Shown here: positions 8,219 through 14,878 of the stretch, one piece after another | How positions within the stretch are numbered: the first letter of the stretch is position 1 | How the letters are laid out: each line of letters opens with the position of its first letter | Origin: an uncultured Oscillospiraceae bacterium | GTDB lineage: Bacteria > Bacillota > Clostridia > Oscillospirales > Oscillospiraceae | Assembly: GCA_947631395.1 (NCBI GenBank) | Contig: CANRLF010000008.1 | Span: forward strand, 18,927-82,926 | Length of the DNA: 64,000 bases | Direction of reading: 5' to 3' | Notes under the pieces: model-generated | Told to the model about the DNA's origin: nothing | Database searches by the model: none | The model's input: the letters and a program-made list of their open reading frames with translations, nothing else | Translations under genes and position numbers: made by a program

Positions 8219-8962
8219 ATGAAGCTTGAACTTATCGGCCTTACGAAAAAGTACGGCAATTTCACCGCCCTTGACCGGGTGAACATCACCTTCACCGAGG
8301 GCATCTACGGCATCCTCGGCGCCAACGGCGCGGGGAAGTCCACCATGATGAACCTCCTCACCGACAACATCCCCCGGACCGAGGGGCAGATACTCTTCGA
8401 CGGGACGGATATTCTGAAGCTGGGAAAGGACTTCCGGCGGGTCCTGGGCTATATGCCCCAACAGCAGGGCTACTATGAGCACATGACGGCCCAGACCTTC
8501 CTCTACTACCTGGCCGACCTGAAGGCCATCCCGAAGCGCAAGGCCAAAGAGGAGATCGAAAAGCTGCTCGCCATCACAAACCTCACCGACGTGCGCCACA
8601 AGAAGTTAGGGGGATTCTCCGGCGGCATGAAACAGCGGGTGCTTCTGGCCCAGGCCCTTTTGGGGGACCCCAAGGTGGTGATCTTAGACGAGCCCACGGC
8701 GGGACTTGACCCCAAGGAGCGCATCAGGATACGCAACTTCATCGCCGAACTCTCCCGGGAGCGGATCATACTCCTGGCCACCCACATCGTCAGCGACATC
8801 GAGTCCGTATCCGACCAGGTCCTGATGATGAAGCGCGGGCGTGTGGTGGGCCTGGACAGGCCCGACAGGCTCATCGAGAACGTGGCCCAGGAGGTCCGGG
8901 AGAGCGTTGTGCCGGGCCACTTCAGCCTGGAGGACGTGTACCTCTACTACCTGGGGGAGTAA
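8219..8962 (+). CDS. ABC transporter ATP-binding protein
   Basis: 247 residues, single nucleotide-binding domain: Walker A GANGAGKSTMMNLL, Q-loop MPQQQGYYEHMT, signature FSGGMKQRVLLAQAL, Walker B VVILDEPTAGLDP and H-loop LLATHIVSD. The class is that of ABC-2 exporters (drug, peptide or lantibiotic type) rather than importers, and no separate substrate-binding gene of importer type is present. It powers the 791-residue permease that starts 4 nt after its stop. Confidence 0.93.
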   Translation: MKLELIGLTKKYGNFTALDRVNITFTEGIYGILGANGAGKSTMMNLLTDNIPRTEGQILFDGTDILKLGKDFRRVLGYMPQQQGYYEHMTAQTFLYYLADLKAIPKRKAKEEIEKLLAITNLTDVRHKKLGGFSGGMKQRVLLAQALLGDPKVVILDEPTAGLDPKERIRIRNFIAELSRERIILLATHIVSDIESVSDQVLMMKRGRVVGLDRPDRLIENVAQEVRESVVPGHFSLEDVYLYYLGE

Positions 8963-8965
8963 ACC

Positions 8966-11341
8966 ATGAGAGAGCTTAGACGTATCTTATTCCGGCGGCG
9001 GCTGATCTTCGGCCTTGCGCTGATCCTCCTTCTCAACGGACTTCTCTTTATCCGTGAGCAGAGGAAAACCGGTTACGGCCTTGACCTGGAGCTGCCCAGC
9101 GGCGGCGGGTTCGTATCCTTTGCCGGCTCCTTTACCGTGGACCGAAAGACGGTCGACCCGTGGGCGGCGTACCGCCGGTACGCGAAATGGCTTGCCAGGG
9201 CGAAAAATATGCCCCTCGCCGACGCCGCGGCGATGCTCACCGATGAAAAAACGTCGCTGACCTCGAAGCTCACCGACAACACCGACACAGAGGACGATCG
9301 GCTGGACTATGTGGCGGTGAATAACCTCCTTGCGCGGACCGACTACCTCACCGGCTACGGTGACTGGCTCGAGAATATCCGAATAAACAGGGAAAACCTC
9401 CTGACCTTCTCCATCTTCAACGACCCCGCGAGCTTTTCCGGGCGGAACATCATCAAGACGGCCGACGAATTTGAAAAGCTCCGGGGCGTGGAGCTGACCC
9501 TGGGGACGGACGGGGCGGTGGACGCCTTCATGTCCTTCCGACTCACGGACTATTTCCTGCTGCTCGTTCTGCTCCTCGTGGCTCTGTCCTTTTTGGAGGA
9601 ACGAAAGGCGGGCTTGTGGAGCGTCATCCACGCCGCGCCCCGTGGCCGCCTGCGGCTGGCCGCGCGCCGGACGCTGATCCTGCTGGGCGCGTCGGTCGTC
9701 GGAGTGCTGTTGCTTTACGGCACGGACCTGGCCCTTGGCTTTTATATTTACGGCGGGGCGGAGGATTTAGGCCGCGCTGTCCAGTCCGTTGAAACCCTCG
9801 GCAGGCTCCCCATGCTCACGACTGTCGGCGGCTTCCTCGTCCGCTTCCTCCTTTTGCGCGTCGCCGCCGCCTTCCTGGTGGGCCTCCTGCTCTGGCTCAT
9901 GCTCACGGCCATAAACAACGTAAAATATACCGTCATCGTTGCGGCGCTGGCGCTGGCCGCGGAGTATAGCCTCTACACCTTTTTACCGGTGCAGAGCGCC
10001 TTCAACATCCTCAAATACTTCAACATTTTTACTTATATCAGCCTCTCCGACCTCTACATAAACTACCTGAACATCGACATTTTCAGCTTCCCCATCGGTA
10101 TACGGAGCATCTCACAGCTCGCCCTCGCCCCGCTGTGCCTGCTCCTGACGGCGGCGTGTCTCTTCGTCCACTGCCACAAAAAGCCCGCCGCGGGCCGGGA
10201 CCTTCTGGGCCGGTTGGCGTATAAGCTCAACAGCGTCACGGACAGGCTTCTGTGCCGCCTGCGCTTGTTTGGCATGGAGCTTCACAAGACATTGTGGATA
10301 CAAAAGGGCGTTGTCATCGCCGCCCTGCTCGTCTATGTGGCCCTGGGCCTGTCCTACACGGTGCCTATCCACGTAACGACCCTGACCGAGCATATGGCGG
10401 CCCAGTACACCGCGGAGCTCGCGGGCCCCATCACCGATGACACCTTCGCCCGGATGGACGCGGAGCAGAGGACCCTTGACGCGGCGAAAACCGCCTATGA
10501 GGACGCCAAAGCCGCCTTCGACGCCGGCCTCATCGAGTACCCGGAGCTGGACAAGTACGCCCGCGAGGCGTCCACCGCCCAGACGAAGAGCGACGGCCTC
10601 GCCGTGGTCCGCGCCCGCGCCGAGAAACTGCGGGACAGGGGCGCGGCCGAGGGCTTCGCCCCCTGGCTCATCGACGAGACGCCCTTCGAGAGCGTCTACG
10701 GTAGCCTGTCGGAATATAACCAGCATAGGGCCGCGCTGGTGGCCGTCCTGGCCCTGACACTGCTCCTGGCCGGGAGCGTGACCTACGACCGGCAGTCCGG
10801 CATGACCTACCTCCTTAGATCCACCCCCCGGGGCCGGGGCGCGCTGGCGATCCGAAAGCTCTTTCTTGCGGCGGTGATGACCGCCCTTGTCTGGGCCGTG
10901 GTCTATGGCATGGAGGTATATACCCTCCTTACGAAATTCACCGTCACCGCCTGGAGCGCCCCGGTGAAAAACCTGACCATGCTGTCGGAATTTCCGCTCT
11001 CCTGCTCCGTCGCCGTCTGGCTCGCCCTTTTGTACATGTGCCGCTGGCTCATGCTCTTCTGCGGCGCGGTGATAGTCCTTTTCATCTCCGGCCGCGCAAA
11101 GCGCATGGAGGTATCCTACATCGCCGCCAGCGCCGTAATGCTGATCCCGTCCGTCCTTTACGCCTACATGGGCCTTGAGATCTTCCGCCCCCTTGCCGTG
11201 ATCCTGCCGGTGGAATCCATGCCCCTGCTGACAGCGTCAAACGGAGCCGTTCCCCCCCTCCTCATAGCCGCGTCCGCCCTACTCACCCTCGCTACATTCT
11301 CCACCCTCTCCCTCTTCACCCCCCGCTCCCCCCAAAAATGA
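8966..11341 (+). CDS. Large internally duplicated ABC-2-like permease
   Basis: 791 residues with multiple membrane helices. Each half has the layout helix, about 150-residue exported loop, then a run of helices: loops at about 35-190 and 470-585. A similar cytoplasmic motif recurs about 397 residues apart: AAPRGRLRLAARR near 222 and STPRGRGALAIRK near 619, each just after a helix and an acidic or basic turn (FLEERKAGLWSV / TYDRQSGMTYLL). I therefore read it as two fused permease halves that could make a full transporter with one polypeptide plus an ATPase dimer. The big loops could contact the four lipoproteins. Substrate unknown. Confidence 0.8.
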   Translation: MRELRRILFRRRLIFGLALILLLNGLLFIREQRKTGYGLDLELPSGGGFVSFAGSFTVDRKTVDPWAAYRRYAKWLARAKNMPLADAAAMLTDEKTSLTSKLTDNTDTEDDRLDYVAVNNLLARTDYLTGYGDWLENIRINRENLLTFSIFNDPASFSGRNIIKTADEFEKLRGVELTLGTDGAVDAFMSFRLTDYFLLLVLLLVALSFLEERKAGLWSVIHAAPRGRLRLAARRTLILLGASVVGVLLLYGTDLALGFYIYGGAEDLGRAVQSVETLGRLPMLTTVGGFLVRFLLLRVAAAFLVGLLLWLMLTAINNVKYTVIVAALALAAEYSLYTFLPVQSAFNILKYFNIFTYISLSDLYINYLNIDIFSFPIGIRSISQLALAPLCLLLTAACLFVHCHKKPAAGRDLLGRLAYKLNSVTDRLLCRLRLFGMELHKTLWIQKGVVIAALLVYVALGLSYTVPIHVTTLTEHMAAQYTAELAGPITDDTFARMDAEQRTLDAAKTAYEDAKAAFDAGLIEYPELDKYAREASTAQTKSDGLAVVRARAEKLRDRGAAEGFAPWLIDETPFESVYGSLSEYNQHRAALVAVLALTLLLAGSVTYDRQSGMTYLLRSTPRGRGALAIRKLFLAAVMTALVWAVVYGMEVYTLLTKFTVTAWSAPVKNLTMLSEFPLSCSVAVWLALLYMCRWLMLFCGAVIVLFISGRAKRMEVSYIAASAVMLIPSVLYAYMGLEIFRPLAVILPVESMPLLTASNGAVPPLLIAASALLTLATFSTLSLFTPRSPQK

Positions 11342-11378
11342 CCCCGTCATGCCCCTTCTCCACCAAATTTTAACCCCT

Positions 11379-11424
11379 CCGCCGCCGCTGAACCCCTTTT
11401 TCGGGCCAGTGCGGCGGATTTTTT
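11379..11424 (+). terminator. Intrinsic terminator after the ABC locus
   Basis: GC stem CCGCCGC / GCGGCGG with an inner CCC/GGG pair, followed by ATTTTTT. It ends the 2.6-11.3 kb operon. Confidence 0.7.
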
Positions 11425-11456
11425 ACCGAAAAATCAACAAATTTTGTAATTTCCAT

Positions 11457-11484
11457 TTGCAATTGCCGCGAAATGTGGTATATT
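11457..11484 (+). promoter_or_regulatory. Promoter of the sigma-relic/DUF4367 operon
   Basis: TTGCAA (11457-11462), 16-nt spacer, TATATT (11479-11484), with TG one base before the -10 (extended -10). It lies in an AT-rich stretch upstream of the GGAGG at 11531. Confidence 0.6.
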
Positions 11485-11542
11485 ATCATCATTGCGATCG
11501 CGTTTTCTGACTTTTTCCGACATTTTTCGCGGAGGCACCTTG

Positions 11543-11689
11543 ATGACAGAGAAACAGGAGTTTTTTGATCAACTCTATGAAGATAACCGCGAGATCAGCA
11601 GGCGTTTGCGGGCCCCCGAGGGCGCCTGCCGCGTAAAGGTCCTCCGGGCCAGAAAAAAATATAAAAAATTTCTTGAAGAAAATTTATAA
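11543..11689 (+). pseudogene. Collapsed ECF sigma-factor gene (both ends, no middle)
   Basis: A 48-codon open frame with a good GGAGG. Its first about 15 residues (MTEKQEFFDQLYEDN) match the start of an ECF sigma factor region 2. Its last about 28 (PEGACRVKVLRARKKYKKF) match the end of region 4, including the RARKK helix. Around 100 residues expected in between, covering promoter recognition and melting, are missing, although the frame is intact. It sits where DUF4367 operons carry their sigma factor. Probably a deletion relic; a functional micro-protein cannot be excluded. Confidence 0.7.
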
Positions 11690-11750
11690 ATGTGATAACA
11701 TTTCCCGTGTCTTGAGACATTTATATAGTAGAGGAGAAAGGGGTGAGACC

Positions 11751-12590
11751 ATGGAAGACAAAAAAATAGGTGAAAATACGCCTAACTTGCCTGATTATTT
11801 GGCGGAACTTTCGAAGGAATTGGACTCCATGTCCCTTGAGGAGCTGAGAGAGGAATTTGAGCTGCTCTGGGCGGACATGGACGAGGACGACTATGACGGC
11901 GAGCTCCTTGAGCTGTACATTGAGGCCATCGAACGTAAGGACCCCGAACTTACGACCCGTGACGCCAGCGCCCTGGATGAGCGGTTTAAAAAGCTGCTGG
12001 AGGGCCGGACTACCAAGTCCGCCCGCCACTCGCGCACTCTTAAGACCGTTATCATCGTCGCCGCTGTGGTCGCGCTTTTGGTGGCCTCAATGGCCATCGC
12101 CCAGGCCGCCGGATTCGACCTTTTCGGCCGCATCGCCCGCTGGACCGCCGAGACCTTCGGCTTCACATCCGTAAACGCCGCCAACCGCTCCGCCGACCTC
12201 CCGCCCCAGCTCAAGGGACTTCAGGAGGCACTTATCGAAGGCGGATTTTCCGATGATAATCTCCCCAAATATTGGCCAGAAGGATATGAACAGATGCGAA
12301 TAACGCGTACAGATGGTCCGGAATCGAACACGGTATCGGGCGCTTTTGGAGAAGATGGAAATCGCATTATTTTATCTTACTACATATTTCAATCAGAAAA
12401 GCCTGAAATGACATACAGTATTGACGATCAATCGCCTGGACTCCATGAGCACAACGGAATCGAGTTCCGAACCATGACGAATGCGGGAAAGTACCTTGCG
12501 GTTTGGACAGCTGATAATATTGAATGCCGCATATCCGGTGTGGAATCATATGAGGAGCTCATCAAAATACTCGATTCGATTGGAGATTGA
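11751..12590 (+). CDS. DUF4367-type membrane protein (putative anti-sigma)
   Basis: 279 residues. Acidic cytoplasmic N-terminus (about 1-98, rich in Asp/Glu: ADMDEDDYDGELLEL), one membrane helix at 99-118, then an exported domain ending ISGVESYEELIKILDSIG, the pattern of the DUF4367 domain. Such proteins usually follow ECF sigma factors in Clostridia and are thought to act as membrane anti-sigma factors. Here the sigma partner just upstream is reduced to a relic, so the protein may be orphaned. ATG 11751 is chosen for GAAAGGGG upstream; a frame extension to 11673 overlaps the relic and has no ribosome site. Base composition drops from GC-rich to AT-rich at about 12235, inside the gene. Confidence 0.72.
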   Translation: MEDKKIGENTPNLPDYLAELSKELDSMSLEELREEFELLWADMDEDDYDGELLELYIEAIERKDPELTTRDASALDERFKKLLEGRTTKSARHSRTLKTVIIVAAVVALLVASMAIAQAAGFDLFGRIARWTAETFGFTSVNAANRSADLPPQLKGLQEALIEGGFSDDNLPKYWPEGYEQMRITRTDGPESNTVSGAFGEDGNRIILSYYIFQSEKPEMTYSIDDQSPGLHEHNGIEFRTMTNAGKYLAVWTADNIECRISGVESYEELIKILDSIGD

Positions 12591-12595
12591 TAGCT

Positions 12596-13030
12596 TTGAA
12601 AAAATGTTTTAAAACCCTTCTTCTGCTGATTGTGGTTTTATCCGTTTTATGTACATCAGTATCGGCGGCGCTATATACTAACGAGTATATTTCCTCAGTG
12701 GGTGCCTATATTCACAAGTGGGCCGATGGCGACATCTCCGTTGAGTATACCGTCTTTGGCACAGACATCATGGATACGATTGGTGCCCACAAGATCACTG
12801 TTTACAAGGCGACAGGCGGTACCCCGAATGTTGCGAAGGATGAACTTGTTGCGAATTACTGGCATGAATATACCCCCGGTATGATGACTACAGATGATTA
12901 CGTCTACAGTAACTCCATCAGACTCCAGGTAGAACATGGCCAGCGATATTACGCCGTAGTCGTTTTCTACGCCACCCTCGACGGCGGCGGAGACAATATG
13001 TTTTACTGCACCAAAATCGTCGACGCCTAA
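12596..13030 (+). CDS. Small secreted protein of unknown function
   Basis: About 144 residues. Signal peptide KKCFKTLLLLIVVLSVLCTSVSA, then a 120-residue exported domain rich in Tyr and Val (YISSVGAYIHKWADGDISVEY, HGQRYYAVVVFYATLD). TTG at 12596 is preferred, 10 nt after GGAG; TTG at 12587 would overlap the upstream stop. It immediately follows the DUF4367 gene, a pairing I recall in Clostridia. AT-rich like the second half of its neighbour. No catalytic motif seen; a beta-rich wall-associated or signalling protein is possible. Confidence 0.65.
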   Translation: MKKCFKTLLLLIVVLSVLCTSVSAALYTNEYISSVGAYIHKWADGDISVEYTVFGTDIMDTIGAHKITVYKATGGTPNVAKDELVANYWHEYTPGMMTTDDYVYSNSIRLQVEHGQRYYAVVVFYATLDGGGDNMFYCTKIVDA

Positions 13031-13060
13031 CCCCACCCCCCAATTACCCCCCTCCTCAAA

Positions 13061-13088
13061 AAAAGACCGCCCCCAAGGGCGGTCTTTT
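13061..13088. terminator. Bidirectional intrinsic terminator
   Basis: AAAAGACCGCCC / GGGCGGTCTTTT around a short CCAA loop, with A and T tracts on both sides. It serves the secreted-protein gene on the plus strand and the PIN toxin gene arriving on the minus strand. Confidence 0.9.
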
Positions 13089-13145
13089 GTGTTGGAGTAA
13101 GCGGTTAAAAATTCCATTTCCCAAATCCTTGCGGCGCAACGGTTC

Positions 13146-13577
13146 TTATCCCTTTTCTTCATTGGATTCCAACATCGCCAATAGCTCCGCCGGCGTGCAC
13201 ACCGGAACGGTGGATTTTGCGTAGTCCCGCTCGTTCCTCGTGACAATGGCGTCCATCCCCGTGCGGAGGGCGGTTTCTACCATGATCGCGTCCTCGTAAT
13301 CCGAGATGTCCGATGAGATTGCCTTCCGGCAGTCGAGTCCTGCCGTGTCCAAGAGGTCCAGCGGTATAAGCAGCGTGGACAGCACCCGGCGGGCCTCTCG
13401 GTCATCGTGGGTAAAACGGTGAGTCAAATAGTAAATATCCGTCAGGGACTTGGCGGTCACGAAACCGTCAAAGCGTCGATTGGCCGCCGCCAGGAAAATT
13501 GCGTAGGCGTCGTCACAGAACGGCTCCCGCCGCTGTAGAAAATCCACGACGACGCAGGTGTCCAGCAATACCCTCAT
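13146..13577 (-). CDS. PIN-domain toxin, VapC-like
   Basis: 143 residues, a complete PIN domain. Acidic Mg-binding residues: D6 in MRVLLDTCVVVDFL, then DYEDAIMVETA and TRNERDY near the end. VapC toxins are ribonucleases that cut initiator tRNA or rRNA when free of antitoxin. Its ATG overlaps the antitoxin gene's last codons, the normal antitoxin-first order of such modules. The protein is somewhat longer than many VapCs. Type II toxin-antitoxin function follows from family and arrangement. Confidence 0.85.
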   Translation of the reverse strand: MRVLLDTCVVVDFLQRREPFCDDAYAIFLAAANRRFDGFVTAKSLTDIYYLTHRFTHDDREARRVLSTLLIPLDLLDTAGLDCRKAISSDISDYEDAIMVETALRTGMDAIVTRNERDYAKSTVPVCTPAELLAMLESNEEKG

Positions 13578-13789
13578 ATCCTGTCAAGCCTCTCATTCCG
13601 CGCCTCCTCCAGGGTCACATCGGCGGGTAGAACGCCGTAGAGGGACTTGACCGCGTCCACCCGGTCCTGATAGGGGTTTGACAGCTTGGCAATGACCTTG
13701 CCGTTGCGGGTGATGTAAATGTCCTCGCTCTCGGCAAGCTGAAGATACTTCCCCAAATTGAGCTTCAATTCTGTGGCTGAAATAGACAT
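13574..13789 (-). CDS. Phd/YefM-family antitoxin
   Basis: 71 residues starting MSISATELKLNLGKYLQLAE, the DNA-binding half of Phd/YefM antitoxins, followed by EDIYITRNGKVIAKLSNP and a C-terminal helix that would wrap the toxin. ATG at 13787-13789 is preceded by GAAAGGAGG; the longer open frame (to 13909) has no ribosome site and crosses the promoter. It neutralises the PIN toxin and likely represses its own promoter through the dyad at 13838-13852. Confidence 0.85.
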   Translation of the reverse strand: MSISATELKLNLGKYLQLAESEDIYITRNGKVIAKLSNPYQDRVDAVKSLYGVLPADVTLEEARNERLDRI

Positions 13790-13829
13790 CGTGGGGCCTC
13801 CTTTCACCGATGGTGATGTCCGCATAGTT

Positions 13830-13858
13830 ATTATAGCAAAATCGTACGATTTATGCAA
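13830..13858 (-). promoter_or_regulatory. Toxin-antitoxin promoter with operator in the spacer
   Basis: On the minus strand TTGCAT, 17 nt, TATAAT. The spacer is filled by the palindrome AAATCGTACGATTT (13838-13852), placed so that a bound antitoxin would block polymerase. Confidence 0.75.
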
Positions 13859-13930
13859 TACGATTGAACGACTTTTCCTTACCACAATGATCCATCGAGC
13901 AAAAAACATAGGAAGGAACCCACCGGCACC

Positions 13931-13962
13931 AAAAAAAGCAACCCGAATGGGTTGCTTTTTTT
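13931..13962. terminator. Hairpin with T-tracts on both sides
   Basis: AAAAAAAGCAACCC / GGGTTGCTTTTTTT. It insulates the toxin-antitoxin promoter from the tRNA side; no plus-strand gene ends nearby. Confidence 0.8.
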
Positions 13963-13992
13963 GGAATAAGTGGTTAAAAATCCTATAAAAAC

Positions 13993-14025
13993 AAAACGCG
14001 AGCCCAGCGCAGCGGGTCGCGTTTT
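13993..14025. terminator. Second hairpin downstream of tRNA-Leu
   Basis: AAAACGCGA / TCGCGTTTT outer arms plus inner CCC/GGG. U-tracts arise on either strand, so it can back up the terminator at 14054-14088. Confidence 0.65.
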
Positions 14026-14053
14026 GAGAGGAGGAGCGAAGTCAGCGACTGAG

Positions 14054-14088
14054 AAAAGAGGCGGGAGCCTTTGGCTTCCGCCTCTTTT
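14054..14088 (-). terminator. Terminator of tRNA-Leu
   Basis: Near-perfect stem AAAAGAGGCGGAAGCC / GGCTCCCGCCTCTTTT (one mismatch) with a 3-nt loop, about 30 nt beyond the CCA end of the tRNA on the minus strand. Confidence 0.85.
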
Positions 14089-14116
14089 CGAGCTATCGCG
14101 ACTTCCGCGACGACGA

Positions 14117-14201
14117 TGGTGCCGGTGGCCGGACTCGAACCGGCACGCCTTGCGGCACTTGATTTTGAGTCAAGCACGTCTACCAATTCCATCACACCGG
14201 C
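14117..14201 (-). tRNA. tRNA-Leu(CAA)
   Basis: 85 nt including an encoded CCA. Acceptor arms GCCGGTG / CACCGGC. Anticodon stem CTTGA/TCAAG with loop CTCAAAA gives anticodon CAA (codon UUG). A long variable arm (GTGCCGCAAGGCGT) is typical of class II tRNA-Leu, and the T loop reads GGTTCGAGTCC. Transcribed from its own promoter at 14215-14243. Confidence 0.95.
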
Positions 14202-14214
14202 GGGTGCATGGGGT

Positions 14215-14243
14215 ATTATATATCATTCTCGCCGTAATTGCAA
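14215..14243 (-). promoter_or_regulatory. tRNA-Leu promoter overlapping the end of the PPTase gene
   Basis: Minus strand TTGCAA (14238-14243), 17 nt, TATAAT (14215-14220). The -35 and spacer lie inside the last codons and stop of the upstream phosphopantetheinyl transferase gene, so the tRNA can be made independently. Confidence 0.75.
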
Positions 14244-14735
14244 GCATTTTATCTCCTCCGGCGGCGATATGCGCGAGACGGCGGCGAGTTGCAGGCCGGG
14301 GAGGGTATATAGGCGGGCGTGGACCGTGGGGCCCGGCGGGACGATGTCCCGGCCGTCGCGGCGGAAAACGAGCTGGGAAAAGGGCAGTTCCGTGTGACCC
14401 AGGAGCTTGAAATAGCTCTCCTTCAGCGTCCAGAGCTCCATGAAGGTGAAGCTGTCCAGCTCCCCCGGGGCCGTGACCCTGAGGGCGACGCTCCGGCTCA
14501 CCGGCCGGAGGGCCTCGGCGTCACAGCCGCATGGGGCCCCGTCCAAAACGGCCATCACAAGGCCGCGGGTGTGGCTTATGGAGAAATGTATATCCGGCCT
14601 GGCCGGGAAATAGGGCTTGCCGAACCTGTCCCTGGCGATCCGCGGGCAGGGGACGCCGTAGCACTCGTGGAGGGCCGCGGCGAGAAGCCGGTATGCGTCG
14701 GTCCTTTCGCCGCTTCTGGCATAGAAAACACGCAT
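14223..14735 (-). CDS. 4'-phosphopantetheinyl transferase, Sfp/Gsp type
   Basis: 170 residues. It moves phosphopantetheine from CoA to a serine of a carrier protein (ACP/PCP). Motifs in order: RFGKPYFP, HFSISHTRGLVMAVL, Mg-site CGCDAEAL (Asp and Glu of the D-x-E pair) and FMELWTLKESYFKL (W-x-x-KE-x-x-K). It is short for the Sfp class (220-240), with an abbreviated C-terminal half. ATG 14735 is chosen over GTG 14747 because AAGGG falls at usable distance. No polyketide or peptide synthetase is in the window, so its carrier is unknown; it may serve the fatty-acid ACP. Possible extended -10 promoter (TGTTATAAT) at 14768-14775. Confidence 0.87.
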   Translation of the reverse strand: MRVFYARSGERTDAYRLLAAALHECYGVPCPRIARDRFGKPYFPARPDIHFSISHTRGLVMAVLDGAPCGCDAEALRPVSRSVALRVTAPGELDSFTFMELWTLKESYFKLLGHTELPFSQLVFRRDGRDIVPPGPTVHARLYTLPGLQLAAVSRISPPEEIKCLQLRRE

Positions 14736-14825
14736 CAATAAGGACACCCTTCGGAAGTATTTACGAAATTATAACATATTCCCGGGCAAAAGGGAAATAA
14801 AAGACTACCAAAAACTAAAACCTTG

Positions 14826-14834
14826 TGGTATAAT
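14826..14834 (+). promoter_or_regulatory. Extended -10 promoter
   Basis: TGGTATAAT ending at 14834 gives the TG-N-TATAAT form; no good -35 is seen 17 nt upstream. It lies 45 nt before the lipoprotein start at 14879 and probably drives that gene and the following two-component system. Confidence 0.55.
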
Positions 14835-14878
14835 TATCATGTATGATTATGTGTGAACGCCGAAGGGAGGCGCCGCGG

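Noticed and set aside
6893..8599. 568-residue minus-strand open frame across lipoprotein 4 and the ABC gene
   Set aside because: Antisense shadow of two well-supported genes; crosses their boundary and matches no family.
11673..11750. Longer N-terminus for the DUF4367 protein
   Set aside because: It overlaps the sigma relic and has no ribosome site; ATG 11751 has GAAAGGGG.
13146..13789. Toxin-antitoxin pair as part of a defence island
   Set aside because: No restriction, CBASS, retron or phage-defence gene accompanies it; isolated type II pairs are common.
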